Shown: positions 7,241 through 15,093 of the stretch, one piece after another | Numbering within the stretch: the first letter of the stretch is position 1 | How the letters are laid out: every line of letters starts with the position of its first letter | NCBI GenBank assembly: GCA_038522375.1 | Contig: JBCBKE010000057.1 | Coordinates: 1-19,351, forward strand | Length of the DNA: 19,351 nt | From: UBA5336 sp038522375 | GTDB lineage: Bacteria; Pseudomonadota; Alphaproteobacteria; Caulobacterales; Hyphomonadaceae | Reading direction: 5' to 3' | Translations under genes and position numbers: made by a program | Notes under the pieces: generated by a model | What the model was told of the DNA's origin: nothing | The model's input: only the letters and a program-made list of their open reading frames with translations | Databases searched by the model: none

Positions 7241-8677
7241 CTAGTGGAAGAAGACCGGCGGTTTGCGATCAGCCCAGGGAAACGCACGTTCCAATTGGCC
7301 GGCGAGGCCATAGAGGAGACGCTCCCTGCCATGGCGGGCGCCAACCATCATTCCGATCGGAAGACCCGATGGCGTCCAGTGGAGTGGGACCGACATGGCG
7401 GGTGCGCCGATCTGGTTGAACAGTGCGCAGTGGGGCGCGAAGGTTGAAACGGCTTCGTTGTAGTCGTCCGGGTTTTCCGGGTTCAGGCTCAGGCGGCCCA
7501 GTGGATCAGGCGCCCTCGACAGGGTGGGCATCAGGACGACGTCGTAGCGCCCACTATCCATCCACATTTCAAACGCGATCGCGGCCTCTTGAAAGGTTCG
7601 GCTCGCTGCCGCCAGCTCCACCATCGGTACGGTGCGACCAAGATTGACCATCTGGCGGGTCACCAGTTCGAGGTCATCTTCGCCAAGTGGCCTGCCCATA
7701 ACGGTTTCCCGCCGGGTGATCACGTTCGCCATATCGGCGCAGATTGTCATCAGGAATGCCTTGCCCAGTGCTGCTCCGTCCAGTTTGGGGTCGGCTTCGA
7801 CAACCGAGTGGCCGAGGTCCTCCAACTGGCTGGATGCCTTCTCCATCCCGGCCTGGGCATCGGGATCGGGCCGGGTCCCGTTGGGCGCGGTGCTCCAGAT
7901 TGCAACGCGCAGAGGCGATGGGTCCTGATCGAGGGCGGACAGGAAACTTCCATCGGGTTGTTCGGTCATGTAGCGGGACCCGGTTTCCCGGCCATGTGTG
8001 GCGTCCATCAGGGCCGCATTGTCCCGAACGCTTCGGGAAACGGCATGGACGGTGGAGCACCCAGCCCAGTTCTCGGTCACGCGCGGACCCATGGGGATTC
8101 GGCCGCGCGAGGGCTTCATCCCGAAAAGACCGGTACAGGCGGCCGGAATACGGATCGAGCCACCGCCGTCGCTGGCCTGGGCGAGGGGGATGACGCCCGC
8201 GGCAACCGCGGCCGAGGCGCCGCCCGAAGAGCCTCCGGAAGTTCGCGAAAGGTCCCATGGATTGCGGGTCTGCCCGTAAAGACTGCTCTCGGTCGATGTC
8301 GTGAGCCCGAATTCGGGGCTTGTTGTCTGACCGAAGAGCAGGAGCCCGGCGTCCCGGTAGCGTGATACGATTTCGCTGTCCTGATCCGCCACGTTGCCCT
8401 TCCAGCCGCGCGAACCATTGGTGAGCGGTGCCCCCTTGATCTCGACCGATAGGTCCTTGGTGGCATAGGGGACGCCTGCGAAAGGGGAAGCGTCTGGCAG
8501 ACCTTCAGCGATCTGCTGGCGCGCGATATCGGGGAAGATTGCAGAGAAACAATTCAGCGTGTCCTGGGCCCTTTCGGCCCGCATCAGTGCCGCCTCCAGC
8601 ACCTCTTCTGCGGTAACCTCCTTTTTGGCGATCAAGGCAGCAAGGCCGAGCGCATCGTATGCCGTGTACTGGTCCAT
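7241..8677 (-). CDS. Amidase signature family hydrolase
   Basis: This 478-residue cytoplasmic enzyme should hydrolyse a carbon-nitrogen amide bond. It has the complete amidase-signature triad. Counting from the chosen start, the general-base lysine is K74 in VPYATKDLSV, the cis-serine is S150 in TSGGSSGGASAAVAAG, and the nucleophile is S174 in SDGGGSIRIPAACTGLFGMK; the two serines are 24 residues apart, as in malonamidase E2. The length is typical. Residue patterns do not point to one substrate, and no transamidosome (GatB/GatC) genes are nearby, so a GatA role is unlikely. The ATG at 8677 is preferred over upstream in-frame starts because GGGAGG sits 6 nt before it and the family N-terminus begins there. 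It is the third gene after the YbjQ-like and zincin genes on the same strand, with a 62-nt gap. Confidence 0.9.
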   Translation of the reverse strand: MDQYTAYDALGLAALIAKKEVTAEEVLEAALMRAERAQDTLNCFSAIFPDIARQQIAEGLPDASPFAGVPYATKDLSVEIKGAPLTNGSRGWKGNVADQDSEIVSRYRDAGLLLFGQTTSPEFGLTTSTESSLYGQTRNPWDLSRTSGGSSGGASAAVAAGVIPLAQASDGGGSIRIPAACTGLFGMKPSRGRIPMGPRVTENWAGCSTVHAVSRSVRDNAALMDATHGRETGSRYMTEQPDGSFLSALDQDPSPLRVAIWSTAPNGTRPDPDAQAGMEKASSQLEDLGHSVVEADPKLDGAALGKAFLMTICADMANVITRRETVMGRPLGEDDLELVTRQMVNLGRTVPMVELAAASRTFQEAAIAFEMWMDSGRYDVVLMPTLSRAPDPLGRLSLNPENPDDYNEAVSTFAPHCALFNQIGAPAMSVPLHWTPSGLPIGMMVGARHGRERLLYGLAGQLERAFPWADRKPPVFFH

Positions 8678-8683
8678 TATCAT

Positions 8684-8689
8684 CCTCCC
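8684..8689 (-). promoter_or_regulatory. Ribosome binding site of the amidase gene
   Basis: GGGAGG on the - strand is followed by ATGATA and then the ATG at 8677. It fixes the start at the second ATG (MDQYTAYD) and excludes the longer reading to 8743. Confidence 0.65.
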
Positions 8690-8705
8690 GTTTTTTTGGA
8701 GTTTG

Positions 8706-8715
8706 CTGGCGCCAG
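8706..8715. repeat. Perfect palindrome CTGGCGCCAG before the amidase gene
   Basis: A 10-bp palindrome without a spacer lies in the 62-nt gap between the zincin stop and the amidase start. It could be an operator or a weak processing signal. Nothing else supports a function. Confidence 0.3.
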
Positions 8716-8739
8716 AGCGGTTTGAAAAGAGTAACCCGT

Positions 8740-9135
8740 TCAACCAGCGTCGAGAACGGCATCGATCTCCTCATCAGACCAGCCGAAATGATGGGCCAGT
8801 TCGTGAATGAAAACATGGGCAACAAGATCATCCAGCGCCACATCTCCCCGTTCACGCCATTCGGCGAGAATTGGCTTCCTGTAGAGAAAGATCATCGGGC
8901 TTTCGACGCTGGGGAAGGTCACGCTCTCATGCAGCATCGATACACCCATGTAGAGCCCTGTGAGTGCGAACAGGTCGGTCATGCCGAAATCGGCCAGGAT
9001 CTCGGGCGCGGCAAAATCCTCGACCCGAATCAAAACCCGTTCTGCCGCCGACTGCATTGGGGCAGGCAGACTGGCCAGCGAGGCCTCGCAGACGCTGAGA
9101 AAGGCCGCCGGCGAAGTGGGGTCGGCGGTCGTCAA
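8740..9135 (-). CDS. Minimal zincin-like metallopeptidase family protein
   Basis: The product has 131 residues and lacks signal peptide or membrane segments. Its signature is the zinc motif HELAHHFGWSDEEID at 111-125: H111, E112 and H115 form HExxH, and the following HFGxxDE is characteristic of the small zincin family (Pfam Zincin_1). The preceding VLIRVEDFAAPEIL and LTGLYMG fit the conserved N-terminal part of the same family. It is expected to bind zinc; peptidase activity and substrate are not established for this family as far as I know. The start is a TTG that overlaps the stop of the YbjQ-like gene (TTGA), which suggests translational coupling. A GAAGGGA lies almost adjacent, too close for ideal spacing, so the start is moderately certain. 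Confidence 0.87.
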   Translation of the reverse strand: MTTADPTSPAAFLSVCEASLASLPAPMQSAAERVLIRVEDFAAPEILADFGMTDLFALTGLYMGVSMLHESVTFPSVESPMIFLYRKPILAEWRERGDVALDDLVAHVFIHELAHHFGWSDEEIDAVLDAG

Positions 9136-9458
9136 ATCCCTTCGGCAACCACGGCTGTGCCCGTTGCGGAAACCATCATCATCGATCCGCCCTGGCCCAC
9201 GACCTCATAATCGATATCGATCCCGACAACGGCATTGCCGCCCAGGCGACTGGCCTCTTCAACCATTTCCCGGACCGCAGTTTCCCGCGCTTCGCGGATC
9301 GTGCTTTCATAGGCTTCTGACCGCCCACCAACAATGTCGCGCAGCCCTGCGAAGAGGTCCTTGAAGATGTGCGCGCCGATAATGGCTTCGCCAGCGACAA
9401 GGCCGCGGTAGGCCGTGATCTCATGGCCCTGAATGGTCGGTGTGGTTGAAACGATCAT
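9132..9458 (-). CDS. YbjQ-like heavy-metal-binding domain protein (DUF74 family)
   Basis: This 108-residue protein matches the YbjQ/UPF0145 family over its whole length: it opens MIVSTTPTIQGHEI, has GGRSEAYE at 44-51, and ends with the family's GGNAVVGIDIDYE (73-85) and a final strand MMMVSATGTAVV. Members form compact pentamers in structural work, and the family is labelled a putative heavy-metal-binding domain, but its cellular function is not known. The ATG at 9458 is chosen because GAGGAG sits 7 nt upstream and the family N-terminus begins there; the longer in-frame reading to 9572 is not homologous. The downstream zincin gene overlaps by 4 nt, so the two are probably made together. The amidase may belong to the same unit. 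Confidence 0.9.
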   Translation of the reverse strand: MIVSTTPTIQGHEITAYRGLVAGEAIIGAHIFKDLFAGLRDIVGGRSEAYESTIREARETAVREMVEEASRLGGNAVVGIDIDYEVVGQGGSMMMVSATGTAVVAEGI

Positions 9459-9465
9459 GCCTGCA

Positions 9466-9471
9466 CTCCTC
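9466..9471 (-). promoter_or_regulatory. Ribosome binding site of the YbjQ-like gene
   Basis: GAGGAG on the - strand lies 7 nt before the ATG at 9458 and decides that start over an upstream in-frame reading. Confidence 0.7.
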
Positions 9472-9657
9472 GATGTTTTCCGACTATCGATATGGGGTGC
9501 CAAGACTGGCTTGGGAAGATCCTTGAGGTTCGAAGAGCGGCCGCGGATCGATCCTCTGACCACCGTAAGCAAACCCCGGCATGTATAGCAGGTCCGATAT
9601 CAACGGGTTGAGACCCCAACGATCAGTCAGGTCTGGATTGCGACCCGGAAGGCTGCA

Positions 9658-9675
9658 AACGCTAGAAGTAGCGCT
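9658..9675 (-). terminator. Small hairpin just after the mutase operon
   Basis: On the - strand CGCTA-CTTC-TAGCG forms a 5-bp stem that extends by a wobble and an A-U pair, starting one nt after the stop of the mutase large subunit and followed by a short T-run (TTT). It is a weak intrinsic terminator candidate. Confidence 0.35.
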
Positions 9676-9676
9676 G

Positions 9677-11842
9677 TCACTCCGCTGCGACGCCAGCGCC
9701 CTCGTCGCCATCCCCATCCAGTGCCTGGAGCATACGGAGCGCTGCTTCCGAGATGACCGTCCCGGGTGGGAAGATCGCACTCGCCCCAGCCGCATAGAGC
9801 GCATCGAAATCATCGGGCGGAATCACCCCGCCAACCATGATCTTCGTAGCCACGGCCCCCTCATTGCCCAGCGCACGCTTCAGTTCGGGAACGAGGGTGA
9901 GATGACCGGCCGCGAGCGACGAGGCGGCAACGATATCGACGCCGGCGTCCCGGGCAGCCCTTGCCGCTTCTTCGGGGGTCTGGAAGAGTGGGCCGATCTC
10001 AACGTCCCAGCCAAGGTCCATCAGCGCCGAGGCGACAACTTTCTGGCCGCGGTCGTGTCCGTCCTGTCCCATCTTGGCGATATAGACCTTGGGCTTCCGG
10101 CCTTTTTCCTGCGCAAACGCGGCTGCCATGGCCTCTGCGGTTTGCGCCATCGGTGTCGTCTTGACGCCTGGTCCATAGACCCCCTTCAGCGAGCGTATTA
10201 CCGCCTGGTGGCGACCCTGGCTCCGCTCGACGGCTGCCGATATCTCGCCCACCGTTGCCTTGGCGCGCGCCGCATCGACGGCTAGCGCAAGCAGGTTGCC
10301 CTCGGTTCCGGCTGCCGCATTGGCGATGGCGTCCAGTGCAGTATCCACTTCGGCCTGGCTGCGTTCGGACTTCAAGCGGGCCAGCTTGTCGAGCTGCATC
10401 CGGCGCACCGTCGCGTTATCAACCTTGAGAACCGGAACGTCCTCGTCCTCGTCGAGTTGAAACTTGTTGACGCCCACCACGGTCTGCTCGCCGCTATCGA
10501 TGCGGGCCTGGGTCTTGGCGGCGGCTTCTTCGATCCGCAGCTTCGGCAAGCTCTCTTCTATCGCTTTAGCCATGCCGCCCATGGCTTCGACCTCTTCAAT
10601 GTGGACCAGCGCCTTCTGGGCGAGATCGTGGGTCAGGCGCTCGACATAGTAGGAGCCGCCCCAGGGATCGATGGTCTGTGCCGCGCCACCTTCCTGCTGC
10701 AGGAAGAGCTGCGTATTGCGGGCAATCCGCGCCGAGAAATCGGTGGGAAGCGCAAGGGCTTCATCGAAGCTGTTGGTGTGAAGCGATTGGGTCTGCCCGC
10801 CCGCTGCAGCGATCGCTTCCAGGCACGTGCGGATGACATTGTTGTAGACGTCCTGGGCCGTAAGCGACCAGCCAGAGGTTTGCGAGTGGGTCCGCAGGCT
10901 GATGGATTTCTCCGACTTTGGACTGAATTCCTGCTTCACCAGCTTTGCCCAGAGCAGCCTTGCGGCCCGCATCTTTGCCACTTCCATGAAGGTGTTCATG
11001 CCGATGGCCCAGAAGAAGCTGAGGCGCGGGGCGAATGCATCCACATCCAGGCCAGCCGCCTTGCCCGCCCGAATGTACTCGATGCCATCGGCGATCGTAT
11101 AGGCAAGCTCAAGGTCGGCCGTCGCACCGGCCTCCTGCATGTGATAGCCGCTGATCGAGATCGAATTGAACCGGGGCATGTTGGCCGACGTGTAGGCGAA
11201 GATATCGGAGATGATCCGCATCGAGGGTTTGGGCGGATAGATGTATGTGTTCCGCACCATGAACTCTTTGAGGATATCGTTCTGTATGGTCCCGGCCAGC
11301 TTGTCGGCTGATACGCCCTGTTCTTCGGCGGCGACGATGTAAAGCGCCATGACCGGCAGCACGGCGCCGTTCATCGTCATGGAAACAGACATCTGGTCGA
11401 GTGGGATACCGGAAAACAGGGTCCGCATGTCGTAGATGCTGTCGATGGCCACACCCGCCATGCCGACGTCACCCACGACGCGCGGATGGTCGCTGTCGTA
11501 GCCGCGATGGGTCGCCAGGTCGAAAGCGACTGACAAACCCTTCTGACCGGCGGCCAGGTTGCGCCGATAGAATGCATTCGAATCTTCGGCTGTCGAGAAC
11601 CCCGCATACTGCCGGATTGTCCACGGCCGCTGGGTGTACATCGTGGGGTAGGGACCGCGGCCAAAGGGCGGCAAGCCTGGAAAGTCGTCGAGGAAGTCCA
11701 GCCGCGCTGTATCGGCTGCGGAGTAGCTGGTTTGAACGGGGATGTCCTCAGGAGTGACCCATGGATCACCTTTCGCCGCACCCCCTCCACCAACGGAGGG
11801 CGCGCCGAGGTCCAGGGCCGTGAAGTCCGGAAACGTGGTCAT
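9677..11842 (-). CDS. mutB: Methylmalonyl-CoA mutase large (alpha) subunit, B12-dependent
   Basis: This enzyme interconverts (R)-methylmalonyl-CoA and succinyl-CoA using adenosylcobalamin, feeding propionyl-CoA from odd-chain fats and branched amino acids into the TCA cycle. The 721 residues are of normal length. The N-terminal substrate-binding barrel has PWTIRQYAGFSTAEDSN (73-89), SISGYHMQEAGA (229-240, with the catalytic H234) and LRTHSQTSGWSLTAQD. The C-terminal cobalamin-binding domain has KMGQDGHDRG (590-599); H596 is the lower axial ligand that replaces dimethylbenzimidazole. GGVIPPDDF (671-679) completes the nucleotide-tail pocket. All hallmark residues are intact. The gene overlaps the small-subunit gene by 4 nt (ATGA), so the subunits are translationally coupled. 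The MeaB chaperone and the epimerase are not seen nearby. Confidence 0.97.
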   Translation of the reverse strand: MTTFPDFTALDLGAPSVGGGGAAKGDPWVTPEDIPVQTSYSAADTARLDFLDDFPGLPPFGRGPYPTMYTQRPWTIRQYAGFSTAEDSNAFYRRNLAAGQKGLSVAFDLATHRGYDSDHPRVVGDVGMAGVAIDSIYDMRTLFSGIPLDQMSVSMTMNGAVLPVMALYIVAAEEQGVSADKLAGTIQNDILKEFMVRNTYIYPPKPSMRIISDIFAYTSANMPRFNSISISGYHMQEAGATADLELAYTIADGIEYIRAGKAAGLDVDAFAPRLSFFWAIGMNTFMEVAKMRAARLLWAKLVKQEFSPKSEKSISLRTHSQTSGWSLTAQDVYNNVIRTCLEAIAAAGGQTQSLHTNSFDEALALPTDFSARIARNTQLFLQQEGGAAQTIDPWGGSYYVERLTHDLAQKALVHIEEVEAMGGMAKAIEESLPKLRIEEAAAKTQARIDSGEQTVVGVNKFQLDEDEDVPVLKVDNATVRRMQLDKLARLKSERSQAEVDTALDAIANAAAGTEGNLLALAVDAARAKATVGEISAAVERSQGRHQAVIRSLKGVYGPGVKTTPMAQTAEAMAAAFAQEKGRKPKVYIAKMGQDGHDRGQKVVASALMDLGWDVEIGPLFQTPEEAARAARDAGVDIVAASSLAAGHLTLVPELKRALGNEGAVATKIMVGGVIPPDDFDALYAAGASAIFPPGTVISEAALRMLQALDGDGDEGAGVAAE

Positions 11843-13773
11843 TGGACGATCCCCAATTCTGCGTGGGCAAGTTCGAGCGTGTCGATCAAGTCAACGCCCA
11901 TGAAGATATGGCTGTCGATGCCGTCGGCCTCGTACTTGCCCGCCAGGTACAGCCGCTGAACACCGGCCTCCTTGAGGGCAGCTGCAGCCGCGGCAGCTTC
12001 GGCTTCGTAACGTTTGTCGGAGCCGCAGAGCACCGCGAGCCGGCAGTCGGATGCCTTGAAGGCGGCCACCATTTCTGCAGTGGACGTTGGCGTCACCAAT
12101 GCAGCTCTGGCATCGATGCCCCCGGCGGCAAACAAGTTCTTCGCAAAATCGACCCGTGCCGTGTGCTCGGCCAGCGGTCCGAGCGTGGCCAGGAAAACAG
12201 CCGGGCGATCGCCGGTCTTGGCCGTACGGGCCTCGGCATGGTCGCGCAGGCGCTCGAACGGTTCGGCGATGCGGATCGGCCATAGGGGCTCTGCCTGGCT
12301 GTCATCCCCGGTGGCGGGCGGTGTGGGTACGATGGCTGCGAGCGGTGAAGGATCGATCGTCTCGGCCCCCGCAGAAAACGAAATGTCGGCCACGGTTGGC
12401 GTGATTTCCTCCAGAATTGGAAACTCGCTGACGCCGGTCACGGGTATCTTGCGCCGGGCGACATCCTTGATGCGCTGTGCTCGCGTCTTGGCCACCCTGG
12501 CCTGGAACGCGTCTTCCATCAGAGAGGCACCAAATCCTCCCTCACCCTCTATGCGCTGAAATTCGCTCCACGCCAATTCGGCCAGGTCGCTACCGAGGGT
12601 GCCGGTGAACCAGGCGCCACCGGCCGGATCGGCCACCCGGCCGAGTTGGCTCTCTTCCATCGCGATGATCTGCGTGTTGCGGGCGATGCGGCGGCCAAGC
12701 TCATCGGGCACGCCGAGCGCCTCGTTGAAGGCCCGCACCGTTATGACATCCGCGCCGCCGACAGCCGCCGCAAAGCAAGCGGACGTGCCCCGAAGCATGT
12801 TTACCCAGGCGTCATACCGGGTCAGCATTCGCGCCGATGTAACCGCCTGCAGCTTCATAGGGGAAGGATCAAGGTCCAGTGCCTCAAGGCAACGGGCCCA
12901 AAGCCGGCGCGCCGCCCGCAGCTTCGCAATCTCGATTCCGTAATTGGCGCCGATCGACAGGGTGAAGAGGATCTGTGGAGCCGCCTTGGCAGGACTGATC
13001 CCGAAGGCATCCAGCCGGCGAAGCGTATCGATGCCATGGGCGATGAGCGCACCGAGTTCCTGCGCCTCGCTTCCGCCTGCCTCATGGACAGGCCTTGCAT
13101 CAACGCGAAGGACCGTGGCGTGAGGATATTTCAAGGCCAGCGCATCGAAGACGCCAGCACAAAGGCCCATCGCACGGTCGATCCCGCCCTCGACCAGTCC
13201 AGACCTCTGCAGCGCACCGAGAGGGTCGATATTGAACGCGAATTTCTGCGCCTTTGGCTCGCGCTGGTCTTCTCCCCATCGAGCGAGGAGCGCCGCCGCC
13301 GCTACGCCCGTGTCTCCGCCATGGTCCAGGGCAATCGTCGCAATGTCGCCGCGCACGCCTGAAAGCGCTGCCGCGAACGTGTCGGGATCGGCCGCCGCGA
13401 CGCCGGTCGTGCCCGTGCAATCGAGGCAAAGCTCGATGCTGGAGACGCCCCTTGCCAGGTCTCTGAGTATATCTGCATTGGTCGCCGCGGGGGCGGGATG
13501 GGCGAACGCTTGCCTGATGTCCCATGGCAGATAGGCATCGCGCTGGGCTTCCGCGCCGCGAAGGAAGGGGGATTGGCCCGGCATCCCGTCGGGGTTCGCT
13601 TGCGCCGGGTGATCGGGCTCGCGGTAGAGGGGGTGAACCGGTATCCCATCCAATGTCTGGCGGACCAGGGCGTCGGGGCCCTTGCCCTTCAATGCCTTTT
13701 CGACGGCGGCGACCCATTCGGCCTCTGTCGAGGGCTGGAACTGGTCGCCAAGGGACACAATGGTTTCAGTCAT
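11839..13773 (-). CDS. mutA: Methylmalonyl-CoA mutase small (beta) subunit
   Basis: This 644-residue protein is the non-catalytic partner of the cobalamin-binding subunit in the heterodimeric mutase. It resembles the large subunit throughout: a mutase barrel (about residues 1-480, with LFTLSIGANYGIEIAKLRAARRLW and TSARMLTRYDAWVNMLRGTSA) and a C-terminal cobalamin-domain-like fold ending GVDLIDTLELAHAELGI. It lacks the DxHxxG cobalamin motif (the corresponding region reads PAVFLATLGPLAEHTAR) and the catalytic SISGYHMQEAGA stretch, as expected for a beta subunit. AAGAGG a few nt before the ATG at 13773 supports the start. It is first in the two-gene operon and diverges from a flavin oxidoreductase gene across a 208-nt gap. 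The pair is closer to the bacterial MutA/MutB type than to the single-chain ScpA enzyme. Confidence 0.95.
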   Translation of the reverse strand: MTETIVSLGDQFQPSTEAEWVAAVEKALKGKGPDALVRQTLDGIPVHPLYREPDHPAQANPDGMPGQSPFLRGAEAQRDAYLPWDIRQAFAHPAPAATNADILRDLARGVSSIELCLDCTGTTGVAAADPDTFAAALSGVRGDIATIALDHGGDTGVAAAALLARWGEDQREPKAQKFAFNIDPLGALQRSGLVEGGIDRAMGLCAGVFDALALKYPHATVLRVDARPVHEAGGSEAQELGALIAHGIDTLRRLDAFGISPAKAAPQILFTLSIGANYGIEIAKLRAARRLWARCLEALDLDPSPMKLQAVTSARMLTRYDAWVNMLRGTSACFAAAVGGADVITVRAFNEALGVPDELGRRIARNTQIIAMEESQLGRVADPAGGAWFTGTLGSDLAELAWSEFQRIEGEGGFGASLMEDAFQARVAKTRAQRIKDVARRKIPVTGVSEFPILEEITPTVADISFSAGAETIDPSPLAAIVPTPPATGDDSQAEPLWPIRIAEPFERLRDHAEARTAKTGDRPAVFLATLGPLAEHTARVDFAKNLFAAGGIDARAALVTPTSTAEMVAAFKASDCRLAVLCGSDKRYEAEAAAAAAALKEAGVQRLYLAGKYEADGIDSHIFMGVDLIDTLELAHAELGIVQ

Positions 13774-13981
13774 TTCGGACCTCTTGGCTCGGTATGATTA
13801 GAAGCCGGGGTTGCCCGCTTTCGTCAAGCGAAGCGACGCCGCACAAGGGCGTCCCAGGCCCGCGTGGACCCCGATGGTGATGCAAAAGGACTCCGGGCTG
13901 GCGGGATTCCGTAACGTTAGTGCTTGTTGGGAAGAGAGCAGGCGCTAAGTTCCCATCAAACTTGGCGAGAGGAGTCCTCCC
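13774..13981. promoter_or_regulatory. Divergent promoter region between mutA and the flavin oxidoreductase gene
   Basis: These 208 bases must hold the promoters of both genes. Visible are the ribosome sites at either end, an inverted repeat CGCTT-TCGTC-AAGCG (13816-13830) and an 8-bp palindrome TAACGTTA (13912-13919). No cobalamin riboswitch is recognisable. The repeats are operator candidates only. Confidence 0.5.
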
Positions 13982-14983
13982 ATGGCGTTGCCGCCCATCC
14001 TGCAGAACTTGCGCATTCCGGTGATTGGATCGCCGCTTTTCATCATTTCCAATCCCGACCTTGTGATCGCCCAATGCAAGGCAGGCGTGATTGGGTCCTT
14101 CCCATCGCTCAATGCGCGGCCGGGCCCGGTTCTCGATGAGTGGCTGGATCGTATCACGACAGAACTCGCAGAGCATGACGCCAAGAACCCCGACCGGCCC
14201 GCAGCGCCGTTTGCCGTCAACCAGATCGTGCACAAGTCCAACGACCGGCTCGAGCATGACGTCCAGATGTGCGTGAAGTACAAAGTCCCGGTGATCATCA
14301 CGTCCTTGGGGGCCCAGGCCTGGCTGAATGATGCGATCCATTCCTATGGCGGAATCGTGCTGCACGATGTCATCAATACGTTCTTCGCCAAGAAGGCCCT
14401 CGACAAAGGCGCCGACGGTCTGATCCCCGTGTGCAGCGGTGCTGGCGGCCATGCCGGAACGATGTCGCCCTTCGCCCTGATCCAGGAGTTGCGGGAGTTT
14501 TTCGACGGCCCCATCGCCCTGTCAGGCTCCATCGCGAACGGCGGTGCGGTGGCCGCTGCCCAGGCCATGGGCGCAGACCTTGCCTATATCGGCTCGGCTT
14601 TCATCGCGTGTGATGAGGCTAACGCGACCGATGGCTACAAGGATGGTATCGTCGACAATGGCGCGGAAGATATCGTTTATACCAACCTCTTCACCGGCGT
14701 TCACGGTAACTATCTCCGCCCATCTATCGAAGCAGCAGGTCTCGATCCCGACAATCTCCCCCATAGTGACCCCTCGAAAATGAACTTCGGCTCCGGCGGA
14801 AATCAGAAATCCAAGGCCTGGAAGGACATCTGGGGCTGTGGGCAGGGCATTGGCGCGGTAAAATCCCGGGGTCCGGTGGCCGATTATGTCGATAAGCTCG
14901 AAAGGGAGTACAGGTCGGCTGTCGGCGCCCTGCAGAACGGTCTGGCCTTCAAGGCGGGTGAAACCACCGTCGCCGCCGAGTAA
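13982..14983 (+). CDS. Nitronate monooxygenase / 2-nitropropane dioxygenase family flavoprotein
   Basis: This 333-residue protein is an FMN-dependent TIM-barrel enzyme of the NPD family. Signatures are the opening LRIPVIGSPLFIISNPDLV, the active-site loop CSGAGGHAG (151-159) with the conserved H157, and the FMN-phosphate segment ALSGSIANGGAVAAAQAMGAD (179-199) followed by AYIGSAFIA. Family members oxidise alkyl nitronates such as propionate 3-nitronate, or act as NAD(P)H-dependent flavin reductases or enoyl reductases; the sequence alone does not decide. The C-terminal part includes GCGQGIGAVKSRGPVADYVDKL, usual for members in acyl-CoA-degrading bacteria. GAGAGGAG lies 7 nt before the ATG. 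It diverges from the methylmalonyl-CoA mutase operon, which suggests, but does not prove, a role linked to propionate or acyl-CoA metabolism. Confidence 0.9.
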   Translation: MALPPILQNLRIPVIGSPLFIISNPDLVIAQCKAGVIGSFPSLNARPGPVLDEWLDRITTELAEHDAKNPDRPAAPFAVNQIVHKSNDRLEHDVQMCVKYKVPVIITSLGAQAWLNDAIHSYGGIVLHDVINTFFAKKALDKGADGLIPVCSGAGGHAGTMSPFALIQELREFFDGPIALSGSIANGGAVAAAQAMGADLAYIGSAFIACDEANATDGYKDGIVDNGAEDIVYTNLFTGVHGNYLRPSIEAAGLDPDNLPHSDPSKMNFGSGGNQKSKAWKDIWGCGQGIGAVKSRGPVADYVDKLEREYRSAVGALQNGLAFKAGETTVAAE

Positions 14984-15006
14984 TTCTTCAACGCTTATCC
15001 GACCGA

Positions 15007-15036
15007 AATGGCCGCAGGGTTAATCTTGCGGCCATT
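15007..15036 (+). terminator. Stem-loop terminator after the flavin oxidoreductase gene
   Basis: AATGGCCGCA (15007-15016) pairs perfectly with TGCGGCCATT (15027-15036) around a 10-nt loop, 23 nt after the stop. The flank is T-rich (GTCAATTGTCC) without a clean U-run. The AT ends and GC core make it symmetrical, so it could act in both directions. Confidence 0.6.
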
Positions 15037-15093
15037 GTCAATTGTCCAGGGCGTTCGCCGCTCAGGACCGAACGGATCGGAGCGAAGCGGGAC

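Larger units (their letters stand above)
9459..9676. other. Gene-free gap between mutase operon and YbjQ-like gene
   Basis: These 218 bases hold the hairpin after the mutase gene and the ribosome site of the YbjQ-like gene. A - strand reading frame continues here from inside the mutase gene (9484-9813), but I recognise nothing in it and see no ribosome site. The promoter of the YbjQ-like operon is presumably here; no clear -35/-10 pair stands out. Confidence 0.4.

Noticed and set aside
9484..9813. - strand frame running from the mutase 3' end into the 218-nt gap
   Set aside because: No ribosome site, no domain, and more than a third overlaps the mutase gene in another frame. Kept only as a remark on the gap.
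10457..11311. Open frame of 284 codons on the + strand inside the mutase large subunit gene
   Set aside because: It is antisense to a fully conserved enzyme and has no family signature.
13774..13981. Cobalamin riboswitch before the mutase operon
   Set aside because: No B12-box-like conserved core was recognisable in the leader, and mutase genes are not usual targets of this riboswitch.
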